Below are positions 38,401 through 47,287 of a stretch of DNA of 64,000 nt, in pieces (the first letter of the stretch is position 1; each line of letters starts with the position of its first letter). Location: the NCBI GenBank assembly GCA_002320285.1, contig DCKE01000023.1:54880-118879 (forward strand), read 5' to 3'. This DNA is from Flavobacteriaceae bacterium UBA1682 (GTDB lineage Bacteria; Bacteroidota; Bacteroidia; Flavobacteriales; Flavobacteriaceae). The notes beneath the pieces were generated by a model. The model was not told where the DNA came from and searched no databases. It saw only the letters and a program-made list of their open reading frames with translations. The position numbers and the translations under genes were made by a program.

Positions 38401-39893
38401 TCCACCTGTTCCAGTGAAACATTGTTCAGCGACACCTCAGCATAGGTCGTATCGGTTACATGCCAGGCAAAATTTAGCTGCCCACCTATATTAGTAAGAT
38501 ACGTAATTTGCTCTTTCCAGTCACCATTTCGGTAAATCTTTTTCGGAACAATAATCTGAGTAAAATTAGTTACTGTATCGCCGCTATCTGAGGCCAAAAC
38601 CTCAAATTCATTATCTTGGTAACTAGTCGTTTTATAGAAGTACTTCAATTTATAGGCTTTTGTAACATCCATATTGAAAATGGGCGAAATCAACCAATCG
38701 TCATTACCAGCTCCACCATTAAAATACATCACCCGATTGCCTAACAGATCTACCGACAGGGGTTTCCACAAATTATAACCGTTTGGCCCGGTACCATCGT
38801 TATTAGCGTCGACAATTTTCCAACAAAAAATGGTATTGGAATCCATATTAAAGGTTTCACCAAACGGCAAATCTAATGGTTGACAAGGGGTTCTAAAAGA
38901 CACTGGTCCTTGCCAATAACTTTTATTTGTGACGCCACAGACTGTTCGATACCATACATAATACGCCTGATTGGCGACCAAATTATTAAAATTAACGCTG
39001 GTATTATTGTTTACCGCTATGACCGAAGGGGGATTATAAACAGGCGATACTTCCAAATTACTGATATAGATCTCAAAATCGGTTGCACCACCACCTGCTG
39101 GCCCATCCCATTGCGCCGAAGCACTAGTTTCGGTGATGTTGTCAATCACCATATTTCTCGGCGCCCAACAAGTAATCAGGGATAAATTGACGTTGTCAAT
39201 TGCCGCAGGAGGCTGATTTTGAGTAAATCCATCATTCACCCACTGAAATATGATCTTGACCTTTTGATTGGCAAAAGCACTTAGATCCACTACAAAATTA
39301 CTTTTCTTAAATACACTTTGCCGAAGCAATGCTCGACTAACCAAGATTCCCCCACTACTTGAGGTCGTAATAACAGTACCCGCCTGTGGTATATAATTCT
39401 CCGGTACTATCCATACCGATAAGTAATCGTAATAAGTAATGTTTACCAATTCCCCTTCAGCCCTCCAGTCGAAACTCAATACATAATTAGCATTACCACC
39501 CGCCAAGGTGATTGGCTGACTTACCGCATGTGAACAGGTATTAGAACCGCTGTAATTATTGTTAACTCCATTATCGTCGGATATATAGAGCGATTTTAGT
39601 CCTCCATTAGCCACGGCAGTCCCTATATACCATTGATTTACCAACGAGTTAATCAACGTCCACTTCACCACACCTTCAAAATCATCGGCAAATACGGTAT
39701 TGGGGTGTTGCTTGGCATAAGCATAATTCGCAATAAAATAAGGCATCAAGTACAGATCCGAAGAATACGATTTCGTTTCCCAACTTGTCACAACTCGATC
39801 TGCCTCCCTTGCATCAGACTTGGAATCTGCCTTTACACTTGTTAACGATATCCCAAGAGCAATTAAAAGATAAAAAAACACCATTCTAAACAT
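32472..39893 (-). CDS. Giant T9SS type B cargo adhesin, 2473 aa (array member 5)
   Basis: This member has an unusual start, MFRMVFFYLLIALG, instead of MKK(I/N), but still a signal peptide (to VKA). The motif is altered to SWETKSYSSDLYLMPYF. It has the extra N-terminal domain plus Fn3 (about 65-345; DDFEG, WYIGTAV, SLYISDDNG, FDWRAEGE, PPAAIDNV), five J+Fn3 units (to about 1633), PPC-like domain, anchor-L allele FVFASNEYGTFQC/VFAFFLTD, Ig-like segment, three Cys modules and CHU_C ending GWVQINR. The upstream DNA matches that of member 7 (TACTAAAAATGTTAAAA at 67-68 bases before both ATGs), but the aligned -7 box is degraded to TGTATTCG. The protein looks intact; expression may be low or differently controlled. 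Codon usage looks somewhat less A-rich than that of its neighbours, by eye only. Confidence 0.92.
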   Translation of the reverse strand: MFRMVFFYLLIALGISLTSVKADSKSDAREADRVVTSWETKSYSSDLYLMPYFIANYAYAKQHPNTVFADDFEGVVKWTLINSLVNQWYIGTAVANGGLKSLYISDDNGVNNNYSGSNTCSHAVSQPITLAGGNANYVLSFDWRAEGELVNITYYDYLSVWIVPENYIPQAGTVITTSSSGGILVSRALLRQSVFKKSNFVVDLSAFANQKVKIIFQWVNDGFTQNQPPAAIDNVNLSLITCWAPRNMVIDNITETSASAQWDGPAGGGATDFEIYISNLEVSPVYNPPSVIAVNNNTSVNFNNLVANQAYYVWYRTVCGVTNKSYWQGPVSFRTPCQPLDLPFGETFNMDSNTIFCWKIVDANNDGTGPNGYNLWKPLSVDLLGNRVMYFNGGAGNDDWLISPIFNMDVTKAYKLKYFYKTTSYQDNEFEVLASDSGDTVTNFTQIIVPKKIYRNGDWKEQITYLTNIGGQLNFAWHVTDTTYAEVSLNNVSLEQVECIEPQGMSATNIKASQVTLNWHDVTNSSWQYRIQGVDEVAPMISGVTTTTNEVVVSQDYKNDPLTAATNYVYYVRALCASGNFGEWIGPFYFRTACNPVNLPLQEGFNSASTTLDCWVLLDHNDDGTSWGNNRWAIKDSGQYEGNGVARFYAGATSGDHDDWLISPTIKMTGAIYSISYYYKTSNYNDSEFELLLAEDQFNLSDFTTVLSATEKYTNAGYLKKTVYVQGVVADVKLAWHVVGSGASDLYIDWVTIERVDCIAPDNYSVLIEQLGINTATLSWSDNTNSSWEYYVQPQGAGGPPVSSGSLSSQKSVVVTRTNGVGGANLQPNTWYEFYVRSSCGPGKNSLWIGPIAFKTQCAAVVLPFWEGFNRNSSTLDCWAIVDNNQDGDDSGWQTTNMWRVETFEPFQGDQYMHFYGSYSATQHDDWLISPTFILDVNKFYRLKYHYKTSNYGQNDFKVLLSTTGVDIDKFTTILIDKQGDKTDNWVQDLAFVGNTGGSVNLAWQVNSDGGNAYLSLDNVFFEEVIGCPEPLDLGAKDELKNAVTIYWDDAFGSNWEYFVQKKGGATPTTNGTLTNKKENTISTDQSAAALLANAQYEFYVRTVCGNGAYSVWSGPFVFRTDCDAFATPYWEGFNGNSTTINCWTIRDSEGEVTKLTMGLPLTSNTWNQVDQVTYEGSHAMYFYRSYYDDDSDAWLISPRIRFDNNKIYRLKYHFRVPEEYEDAAYEVLISNSGIEPADFTKKILDGEYISFNYTEKKIFITNSSGEVNIAWRVHGEESKVVYIDNVFVEEVIGCPEPLELDVDNIESKKATLLWSDAFNATSWEYFVQEEGLGIPLTNGTITALKQNDITVDHSGKSLQPNTDYEFYVRTVCIAGPHSIWAGPYKFQTLCDRYQTPFWDGFNTDTKTARCWTMVDANYDDGGYSSPLLWSLNPYEFYEGNRAMSVSIWDWIGQNQSNSWLISPNIVMDNSQYVLKYHYSTMSNYGGRFEVLLSSTPGSDLDLFDRVIVPLEHYYTNQSWQERVVFFNGVNATINLAWHMNSIGSSGVNLDNVFLKKIETCPEPYYVKVINATPTAIDVSWSQMGTVAEWEIIVVNYDQDESAIPVTTKTVTGLPQTTITGLDSAKLYKIYVRAKCIDGNSYSDWSTVVHGATRIGGSNNCDGAVRISVNTDQSCDQFVMLSFFGADLSNKPEPDCEFTNELRKDVWATFTAIHNTHVLTLSDFFSLSDSHFPYISVAVYDQDCSLIHDQALECYSIWGDGDYSMIENLIIGQKYYLRFAINISVADDFLVKACISTPHFIKVDASGNLYTVEQLVKEVLVKTDCDLVSNISYRTGTHFNNPNGLGYFEANRSIFPFENGIILATNGVETAAGPSDQDQSDGNDAWLGDDDLQELLSQNGRTDRNYNASVIEFDFIPVTDTIKFDFVFASNEYGTFQCGYTDVFAFFLTDLETDVMTNLAVVPGTDIPVSVTTIRNSKYLPGRCESQNEEYFDTFYGTLGEPHKNNPINYFGYTVPMTAISAVEYGKKYRIKLAIADYIDSRYNSAVFLKGGSFDLGKVDLGPNLLVETGNALCRGESKIIKTGVITNDDISISWYKDDVLIPDAVEPDFEVEQSGIYTVVVKYHTLNCEGSGRVEVEIYPAISAVVEKPSELSLCRYVLGTMILDLTAVQRQMLSKVANKDVYAFKYYHTREDAELAVQAIPKPEEYNFDLTQGNQRKYVVVEDMRTGCLEIFEWELNLGAGEMPDTREDIRICATYSFPALAPNQFYYTGKAATGDSYQEGDELSEVGLHKIYVLQDNGSGCYEEISYHITITEAVTADLFDDVELECEVYQLKPLSSLNHYYSEPSGQGRELTAGTEVLYSQTIYVYAVSDDGICIDESSFQVTYRDCPIPKGISPNGDGKNDRFDLSKHGVSSMVIYNRYGSEVYTFSGAYTDQWYGQNKAGKQLPDGTYYYVVVAHGKIRTGWVQINR

Positions 39894-39933
39894 AACATCA
39901 TAATATTTACTAGTTATTACACAATATTGCTAT

Positions 39934-39941
39934 CGAATACA
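39934..39941 (-). promoter_or_regulatory. Degraded -7 box of adhesin 5
   Basis: Aligning the upstream region with that of adhesin 7 through the shared 17-mer (39960-39976 with 54783-54799) places TGTATTCG here against TATATTTG there. Both changes hit conserved positions of TAnnTTTG. It is the only array member without an intact box. Confidence 0.4.
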
Positions 39942-39976
39942 ATTAAAGTAATTTTATTGTACTAAAAATGTTAAAA

Positions 39977-40324
39977 TTAATAATTAACAATTTGTGGTTT
40001 CTAGAAAAAAGTATAATCTTAATAGTTTTAATTATAGAAAAAAATTGTTGTAAAAAAATATAAAAAGCGCAATCCTTTAAGTTTAACAACCTATAAATGA
40101 ATACATAAGCTGGTTTTCGTATCTGATAAAAAAGTATTAAACAGCCCTATATTTTATAAAACTGATTTTACGATTGAATTACTTGGCACAAACTCCAATG
40201 ATATAGAAGATGTCGCATAAAAAAAGCAGCTCGAAACTAGCGTTTTGTAATGCTTTAAGGGATTGAATTAGAAAAACATTTGCTCAGTCACTTTCAAAGC
40301 AAGATTTGTTGATTGCTATAAAAT
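39977..40324. other. Intergenic region between adhesins 5 and 6
   Basis: AT-rich with no reading frame that looks coding. The stretch 40211-40320 has a more mixed composition (AGCAGCTCGAAACTAGCG), but I recognise no gene remnant or RNA in it. The promoter end and the terminator are listed separately. Confidence 0.5.
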
Positions 40325-40358
40325 TAAAAAAGCCGGCAGTATAAACTGCCGACTTTTT
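40325..40358 (-). terminator. Terminator of adhesin 6
   Basis: AGCCGGCAGT (40331-40340) pairs with ACTGCCGACT (40345-40354), one mismatch, flanked by A and T runs on either side, so it can work in both directions. The sequence is a relative of the hairpin at 2240-2267 behind adhesin 1. Confidence 0.8.
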
Positions 40359-40380
40359 ATTTCTATGAATTCGTTAAGCT

Positions 40381-43300
40381 TTATTTATTGATTTGAACCC
40401 ATCCGGTTTTGGTTTTACCGTGTGCGATCACCACATAATAGTAAGTACCGTCAGGAAGTGCTTTTCCTCCTTTGTCTTGTCCATACCATTGATCGGTATA
40501 AGCACCCTGGAAAGCAAACACTTCAGCACCGTATCGGTTGTAAATTACGATACTGTTAACCCCGTGTTGCGATAGGTCAAAACGATCGTTTTTACCATCC
40601 CCATTAGGTGAAATACCCTTTTGGATTGGACAGTCTCGATAGCTGACCTTAAAGCTGCTTTCATCAATACACAATCCGTCCTCGGATGCTGCATACACAT
40701 AGATCGTTTGAGCATGTGGCACCAAACTACCTATTGCCAATTCGATTCCCTGACCACCTGCTTGAGTAAAGTATTTATTGTGTTCACTCAAAGCAGCCAA
40801 TGGATGTAATGCACATTCCAATTCGACATCGGCAAAAACATCGGCTTTAACAGCTGCTGTAATCGTTACTTTAAACGAAATCTCTTCGTAACAACCACCG
40901 CCGTTGTCTTGTAAAACGTAAATGGTGTGTTCTTTAGCTTCTGTCAACACGTCTCCTGCTTGGTATTCTATACCTTTTGCAGCAGATTGCGTATAATAGT
41001 GTTGATCGGTTTCAAGCGCTGGTAAAGTGTAGGATGCACATACCTTAACATGCTCACGAGCGGTTGGTATAGTACCTTTTGTCGCTCTTAAAATCCATTC
41101 AAAGATCTCGGAACAACCGGTTCGCACATCCTCTACATAAATGTAAAGCATCACATCAACACCAGTGGTTTCCACACTATAATTTACAGGATCAGCAATA
41201 GAACCAATACCTGCTTCCGCATCTTCTTTTGATGTATAATAAATCATCTTATAATTAACCGAATCGACCTTGGCCAACATTGCTTCTTCCACCTCGGTTA
41301 AGTCTAAATCCAATGCTGTTAAAGAAGTGCGACAGATCGCTAATGGCTTTGGCTGAGCTACCACCGCAGAAATAGCTGGGAAAATCTCTACTTTTACCGA
41401 TCCGGTAGTTTCACATCCTAAGTCAAGATATTTTACCGTAATCTTATAGACACCCGTTTCAACCACTTCTAAGTCTGGCTGGTCAGCTCCAGCGATTAAC
41501 ACCTCGTCTTTATACCATTTAATAAGTACGCCTTCGGCAGGCACACCTGATTTAATAAATCGAGATTCTCCGCTACACAGTGCCGTTCCATTCTCTACCA
41601 ATAAGTCATTCCCGAGGTTGATACGACCCAGATCAAAACTTCCACCTTCTAAGAAAACCGCAGAATCGACTCCGGAATCTTTATTATCGGCAATAGCCAA
41701 TTTGATGTGGTATTTTTTGCCTGGTTTCACCGCAGACATGGCCTTCATGGGTATCGTCATACCGTAGTAATTAATCGGATTATTTGCATTAGACAGACCT
41801 GGGGACTCTCCATAAAATTTATCAAAATATTCTTTATTGGTATCTCCACAGGTTTGATAGCCCTGATATCTGGCGTCGCGAATCGTCGTTACAGACACTG
41901 GAATATCGGTTCCCGGAATTACCGCTAAATTGGTTGTTACTTCAGTTTCTAAGTCCGTTAAGAAGAACGCAAAAACATCCGAATATCCACATTGATAAGA
42001 CGGTCCATATTCGTTTGATGCAAATACGAAATCAAATTTAATGGTATCGGTAATTGGAATAAAATCAAATTCGATAACCGAAGCGTTAAAATTATTTCCG
42101 TTTTCTCCTCCAGCTAATAATAAATCTCTTAAATCGTCATCCCCTTTCCAATTGGAAGTACCGCTATTTAGCGCACCTCCACTTGGTCCTTTTGCTCTCT
42201 CAACTCCATTAGTAGCCAATATTATACCATCTTTAAACGCAAAAGGCGCATTCCTTTTCTCAAAGTAACCAATTCCATTTGGCTCAGCGCCAAAATTAGT
42301 CCCGGTACGATAAGTGACATTAGACACCAAATCACATTCTGCAATGACCAATACATCCTTCACCAATTGTTCCACCGTATAGGTAGTACCCGAAGCAGCA
42401 GTAGCTATATACTTCGGTGTAGTAATACACATATTAAAATAGAAATCTGGATTTGGCAAGGCTGTTGCTATACGCAAATAGTATTTTTGTCCGACAACTA
42501 GGTTTTTGAATATCCGGAATTTATCTCCATAACTATTAATTGTAAAACAATCTACAGCGGTTGAAGTTATACTGGCACAAGGCTTGTCATATAATGAGAC
42601 ATACAGGGTTGGGAAAGCCGCATTTGACATACTCAAATAATCCGACATATTCCACGCATGCTCCACATCGGTTGCCGTGAATTCAAACCAAATATCTTTC
42701 TTAGCAGCAGGAGTGGTTGCACAACTAGGCTCGGCTACTGTCGAAGCAGTAGATCCAAAAAATGACGCTGCAACAGTTTTATCACATTCATTACCCGGAT
42801 TAATCGGTATGACTACCGCACCAGTACAATCGTCGTTGTTACCCACTTTGGTTCCGCCAATTACCGAGGTAGACCAATCGCTATTGGATTTTCCATCTAC
42901 ACATTTCGATCTTACATAAACTGTGTACATTTTATTTGGATCTAGCCCCTGAATTGTCGTTTTAGGCGTTCCCGAAACCGGTACGGTTTTCACAGGAGTC
43001 GCCGTTGCATCATCGCCATAGTTAACCACAATTACCTCCCAATTCGTGCTACCACCATCTTGTGTCCATTCCACATCCAAACTAGTACTGGTTGGATTGC
43101 TCACCTTTACATAATAAGGTTCTGGACAAGTTTCGACTTTTTTCAAATGAATATTGTCCAAATACAAATAGCTGTAGGTAGTATTGGTAGCTAACATATG
43201 CCATGCAATATTTACATCACCCTTGACATTATTGATGAACACCACTTGTTCTACATAATTTCCAATACGGTGATTAGCCGAAGGCAATACCTTAGTAGTA

Positions 43301-46300
43301 AATTTCGTAGCATCAACTCCCTGAGTGGAGATCAATACTTCAAAATCGTTGTTATAGGAAGTGGATGTACTGGTTTTATAATGGTATTTCAATATATACA
43401 TACCGCCATCCATCGTTACTGTAGGCGACACCAAATAGTCGTTATACGGTTCTTTCTTAGAATCGTATATTGAAGTATATATCGCTTGATCTCCCTCAAA
43501 CATACTGGTGGTTGTTTTCCAGTTGCCTCCTAAAGGCGAGATAAGTCCTTTTTTATCTAGATTAACCCAACATCTGCTTGTTTTGGAATCTTTATTAAAA
43601 CCTTCCCAAAATGGAACCGCATTGAGACCACAAAGAGTCGTGAATTTAAAAGGTCCATTCCATATACTGTATTGTCCATTTCCACAAACCGTACGAACGT
43701 AAAATTCATAATCGGTATTTGAACTTAAGGTTTTACCCGATTGTTCCGTAGTAACCGTATTGGTTTTGGCAGTAGTTGCTGTTCCTGCAGTTGCAGCAGC
43801 CGGTGCTGGTTTTCCAGATTCCTGTATATAATATTGCCAGCTCGTCGCAGCAAAGTCATCGGTCCAGGAAATGGTTGCCTTATTGGTTTCCATATCCTTA
43901 GCACTCAATTTTAGCGGCTCTGGACAACCCGTTACCTCTTCTATAAACACATTATCCAGATACAAATAAGTACCTGTTGTTGCAGAAGTGATATGCCAAG
44001 CAATATTAACATCACCGCTAGTCGCTGTGATAAATACATATTCTTCTTTCCAGTCAGAACTCGCGGCGTATTTCTTTTTAGCAACGACATTCTTTGTGAA
44101 ATTTTTCGTATCCAGTCCAGCAGTTGATGATAAAACCTCAAATTCATAATCATACGAGGTTGAACTCGAAACTTTATAATGATATTTTAATCGGTATGTT
44201 TTACCGGTTTCAAATTTAATCCTCGGCGAAATCAACCAATCGTTATGAGGCAGTTTGGCTTTGTCACTTTGGTATCCATAGAAATACATCATCTGATTAC
44301 CTTCATATTGTCCATAATCATAGGTTTTCCAAATGTTGTCACCATAAGTGGTTCTATCATTATTAGCATCAATTATCGTCCAGCAACCTATGGATTTCGA
44401 GTTGGTATTAAAACCTTCCCAGAACGGCGTGGTAAACTGACCACAAGCCGTTTTAAACTTAAACGGTCCCGACCATATACTAAACTCGCCATTACCACAA
44501 GTCGCACGCACATAGAATTCATATTCTGTATTGGGTTGTAAAGCAACACCAGCCTGGTCTTTAGTTACGATATTGTCCTTGGTTTTGGTTGCCGTTCCAG
44601 CAGTGGTAGGTGCTTTACCGCCTGCCTTTTGCACCACATGCTCCCAGTCTTTACCGTAGTCGTCTACCCAATTGATCGTTGCTGCGTTTTCTTTTTCATC
44701 CTTAACCCCCAAATTGGTCGGTTCTGGACATCCGATTACTTCTTCAATAAAAACATTGTCGACATATAAATCCGCATTACCCGAGGTCCCCATAACATGC
44801 CAAGCGATAGCGATATCGCCTCCCGTCAGACCAATTATAGCCGTTATTTGTTTATAATCAGCTGTCATATCGGCTTTTGCAGTAAATAAAACTTTAGTAA
44901 AATCCGTCAAGGCGATTCCCTTATTGGAAAGCAGCACTTCAAAATCTGTCTTGTTATAGGTACTTGTCTTATAATGGAATTTCAATCTGTAAAACTTCTT
45001 TGCATCAAATTTAAATGACGGAGAAATCAACCAATCATCATGGGTATTGGTATATCCATTGTAGTACATCGACTTGTCACCTTCATGTGCACCATAATTA
45101 TATGTTTTCCAAATATTGTCTTCGTATTGAGTTCTGTCTTTATTGTTATCGACAATAGTCCAACAATCCACGGTTTTAGAAGTGGTATTAAAACCCTCCC
45201 AGAACGGTAGAACACCAAAATCACAAGGTGTTTTAAAGGCAATTGGCCCGACCCATAAACTGGTTTTTCCGGCGCCACAGCTCGATCTGACAAAAAACTC
45301 ATACCAGGTATTCGGTTGTAGATTTGTACTTCCCGTACCGGAAGTCTTACTAAAAGCCGCCGAGTTTTTGTTTGCGATTGACCCACTTCCTATCGGAGCA
45401 GTACCGGCACCCATTAATTGTACATAATATTCCCAGCTGGTATTGTTCGGATCGGTCCACGAAAATTCAGCATTATTTTTTTCGATTTTAGTCGCTTTTA
45501 CATCCGCATTGGGCGCTATACAAGAAACCTCCTCAATGGTAACCAAATCAATATATAAATAAGCGTATCCCTTAGCCACCATGTGCCAAGCTATATTTAC
45601 ATCTCCGATAATGTCTTTGACATACAAGGTTTTTTTGACATAGGTAGACGTATTTCGTTTTGCCTTAGCTTCCAAAGGCGTTTTAAAATCGCTAGGCGCT
45701 TGTCCGTCTTTTGAAAGCAATACTTCAAATTCATTATCATAGGAGCTCGAAGTTTTATAATAGTATGTGATCGCATAAATTCCGCCATTCATCTTTACGG
45801 TTGGAGAAATCAACCAGTCATCGTGAGTCGTGCCCGAAGTGGATCCATAAAAATACATTGCACGATCTCCCTCATGTGGTGTGCTGTTAGATTGCTTAAA
45901 GATATTATTGCCCGTTGGCGAGGTCGCATCTTTGTTGTTATCCAAAATTTTCCAACAGTTAATCGTCGTAGAATTGGTATTAAAACCTTCGCTAAACGGT
46001 ACTGCAACAGGAGTACAGCCCGTATAAAATTTGAACGGCCCTGCCCACTCCCCAAAAGCACCATCAGCACATTTGGATCTTACATAATACTCATAAGCCG
46101 TGTTTTGGGTTAGGTTTTTGTTTAAATGGTCCTTGGTAATTACAGCCTCCGTTGTGGTACTTGCTGTACCAGCACCTACTGGTCCAACGCCATCAGCAAC
46201 ATCCACATAATACTCCCAAGAGGTCGCAGTCGGATCGGTCCAAAAAGCAGTAACCTCATTGGTTTTAACCCCTTTAACCCCTAAATCTACAGGCTCTACA

Positions 46301-46992
46301 CAATCTACTTGCTGTAGGGAGACATTATCTAGATACACATAAGTATAGGTCTGAGTAGTGACATGCCAAGCGAAATTAACATCTCCAGAAAAGTTGGTAA
46401 TAAAAGCGGTTTCTTCTATCCAATCCCCACTACTATACTTTCGTTTAGGCACTACCGTTTTCGTAAAATTTACAATCCCCACCCCTTTATTAGAGGCTAA
46501 AACTTCAAATTCATTGATGTATGAAGTGGTCGTTTTGTACATGTATTTCAACTTATAAATCTTGGTAGCATCCAGTTTAAAAGTCGGAGAGATCAACCAG
46601 TCATCATTTTTGGAGTTGCCGGAGAAATACATCGAATGAGTCCCTTCGTAAGTTCCATATTCATACGGCCTCCATATATAACTTCCGGTTGGAGAAGTAG
46701 AGTCTTTGTTTTCATCGACTATAGTCCAACAAGCCAGTGTAGTGGAACCCGTATTAAAATCCTCTAAAAAAGGCAAGGTCTGAACAGCACAAGGAGCAGC
46801 CGCAGCGGCTAAGTTCTGCTGTATAAAATTAAAATAAGGCTGTAAATCCAGCGTTGGTGCATAGGATTTACTCAGCCATAGAAAACTGCTTTCTCTAATT
46901 TCTACAGTCCGTTTATTAGCATATACTGTACTGCTTAATAAAGAAAGTAAAGAAAATAAGAAAACAGAAAAAAATAAAGTAATTTTTTTCAT
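40381..46992 (-). CDS. Giant T9SS type B cargo adhesin, 2203 aa (array member 6)
   Basis: Signal peptide 1-25 (VYA cleavage), motif FLWLSKSYAPTLDLQPYF at about 37-54, first J domain 68-231 and Fn3 232-326, five such units to about 1365, PPC-like domain to about 1525, choice-of-anchor-L (about 1525-1790, FASNEYGPSYQC allele), Ig-like segment to about 1868, three Cys modules, CHU_C 2121-2203. The last J domain lacks the DxNxD loop (CWVNLDKKGL), as in member 2. From the Ig-like segment to the end it is nearly identical to member 2, while its anchor-L domain belongs to the other allele group, so this gene looks like a recombinant. Own promoter with good spacing and own terminator; no PorP/SprF neighbour. 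Confidence 0.93.
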   Translation of the reverse strand: MKKITLFFSVFLFSLLSLLSSTVYANKRTVEIRESSFLWLSKSYAPTLDLQPYFNFIQQNLAAAAAPCAVQTLPFLEDFNTGSTTLACWTIVDENKDSTSPTGSYIWRPYEYGTYEGTHSMYFSGNSKNDDWLISPTFKLDATKIYKLKYMYKTTTSYINEFEVLASNKGVGIVNFTKTVVPKRKYSSGDWIEETAFITNFSGDVNFAWHVTTQTYTYVYLDNVSLQQVDCVEPVDLGVKGVKTNEVTAFWTDPTATSWEYYVDVADGVGPVGAGTASTTTEAVITKDHLNKNLTQNTAYEYYVRSKCADGAFGEWAGPFKFYTGCTPVAVPFSEGFNTNSTTINCWKILDNNKDATSPTGNNIFKQSNSTPHEGDRAMYFYGSTSGTTHDDWLISPTVKMNGGIYAITYYYKTSSSYDNEFEVLLSKDGQAPSDFKTPLEAKAKRNTSTYVKKTLYVKDIIGDVNIAWHMVAKGYAYLYIDLVTIEEVSCIAPNADVKATKIEKNNAEFSWTDPNNTSWEYYVQLMGAGTAPIGSGSIANKNSAAFSKTSGTGSTNLQPNTWYEFFVRSSCGAGKTSLWVGPIAFKTPCDFGVLPFWEGFNTTSKTVDCWTIVDNNKDRTQYEDNIWKTYNYGAHEGDKSMYYNGYTNTHDDWLISPSFKFDAKKFYRLKFHYKTSTYNKTDFEVLLSNKGIALTDFTKVLFTAKADMTADYKQITAIIGLTGGDIAIAWHVMGTSGNADLYVDNVFIEEVIGCPEPTNLGVKDEKENAATINWVDDYGKDWEHVVQKAGGKAPTTAGTATKTKDNIVTKDQAGVALQPNTEYEFYVRATCGNGEFSIWSGPFKFKTACGQFTTPFWEGFNTNSKSIGCWTIIDANNDRTTYGDNIWKTYDYGQYEGNQMMYFYGYQSDKAKLPHNDWLISPRIKFETGKTYRLKYHYKVSSSTSYDYEFEVLSSTAGLDTKNFTKNVVAKKKYAASSDWKEEYVFITATSGDVNIAWHITSATTGTYLYLDNVFIEEVTGCPEPLKLSAKDMETNKATISWTDDFAATSWQYYIQESGKPAPAAATAGTATTAKTNTVTTEQSGKTLSSNTDYEFYVRTVCGNGQYSIWNGPFKFTTLCGLNAVPFWEGFNKDSKTSRCWVNLDKKGLISPLGGNWKTTTSMFEGDQAIYTSIYDSKKEPYNDYLVSPTVTMDGGMYILKYHYKTSTSTSYNNDFEVLISTQGVDATKFTTKVLPSANHRIGNYVEQVVFINNVKGDVNIAWHMLATNTTYSYLYLDNIHLKKVETCPEPYYVKVSNPTSTSLDVEWTQDGGSTNWEVIVVNYGDDATATPVKTVPVSGTPKTTIQGLDPNKMYTVYVRSKCVDGKSNSDWSTSVIGGTKVGNNDDCTGAVVIPINPGNECDKTVAASFFGSTASTVAEPSCATTPAAKKDIWFEFTATDVEHAWNMSDYLSMSNAAFPTLYVSLYDKPCASITSTAVDCFTINSYGDKFRIFKNLVVGQKYYLRIATALPNPDFYFNMCITTPKYIATAASGTTYTVEQLVKDVLVIAECDLVSNVTYRTGTNFGAEPNGIGYFEKRNAPFAFKDGIILATNGVERAKGPSGGALNSGTSNWKGDDDLRDLLLAGGENGNNFNASVIEFDFIPITDTIKFDFVFASNEYGPSYQCGYSDVFAFFLTDLETEVTTNLAVIPGTDIPVSVTTIRDARYQGYQTCGDTNKEYFDKFYGESPGLSNANNPINYYGMTIPMKAMSAVKPGKKYHIKLAIADNKDSGVDSAVFLEGGSFDLGRINLGNDLLVENGTALCSGESRFIKSGVPAEGVLIKWYKDEVLIAGADQPDLEVVETGVYKITVKYLDLGCETTGSVKVEIFPAISAVVAQPKPLAICRTSLTALDLDLTEVEEAMLAKVDSVNYKMIYYTSKEDAEAGIGSIADPVNYSVETTGVDVMLYIYVEDVRTGCSEIFEWILRATKGTIPTAREHVKVCASYTLPALETDQHYYTQSAAKGIEYQAGDVLTEAKEHTIYVLQDNGGGCYEEISFKVTITAAVKADVFADVELECALHPLAALSEHNKYFTQAGGQGIELAIGSLVPHAQTIYVYAASEDGLCIDESSFKVSYRDCPIQKGISPNGDGKNDRFDLSQHGVNSIVIYNRYGAEVFAFQGAYTDQWYGQDKGGKALPDGTYYYVVIAHGKTKTGWVQINK

Positions 46993-47019
46993 ATCTAATA
47001 ATTTGGTTGGTTAGTCTTT

Positions 47020-47027
47020 CAAATATA
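47020..47027 (-). promoter_or_regulatory. Putative promoter of adhesin 6
   Basis: TATATTTG on the minus strand, 28 bases before the ATG, with TTG (47050-47052) 22 bases upstream. Together with the promoter of adhesin 3 this is the most complete match in the array. Confidence 0.65.
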
Positions 47028-47199
47028 CATTTTTTTATATTAAAATTAACAACATCATCCGCTTCTTTTTATGCCAAACAACAATAATTAAAAATAAAAC
47101 ATCGAAAAAACCACAGAAACCGCAGAAATAAACCCTATAAATTAATTAAAAATAGATTTTAACACCCGCTTCTCATGAGTACTATATTACATTATCATT

Positions 47200-47244
47200 G
47201 ACAAGAAAACCCCAAAGATATCTTTTACGACATCTTTGGGGTTT
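47200..47244 (-). terminator. Terminator of adhesin 7
   Basis: A perfect 13-bp stem, AAACCCCAAAGAT (47207-47219) with ATCTTTGGGGTTT (47232-47244), 12-base loop. It lies 44 bases past the stop codon at 47288. The T run on the minus strand is short. Confidence 0.85.
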
Positions 47245-47287
47245 CTCATTTTTTACCAAAAAATATAATTTCTAAACTTCGGTCTCC

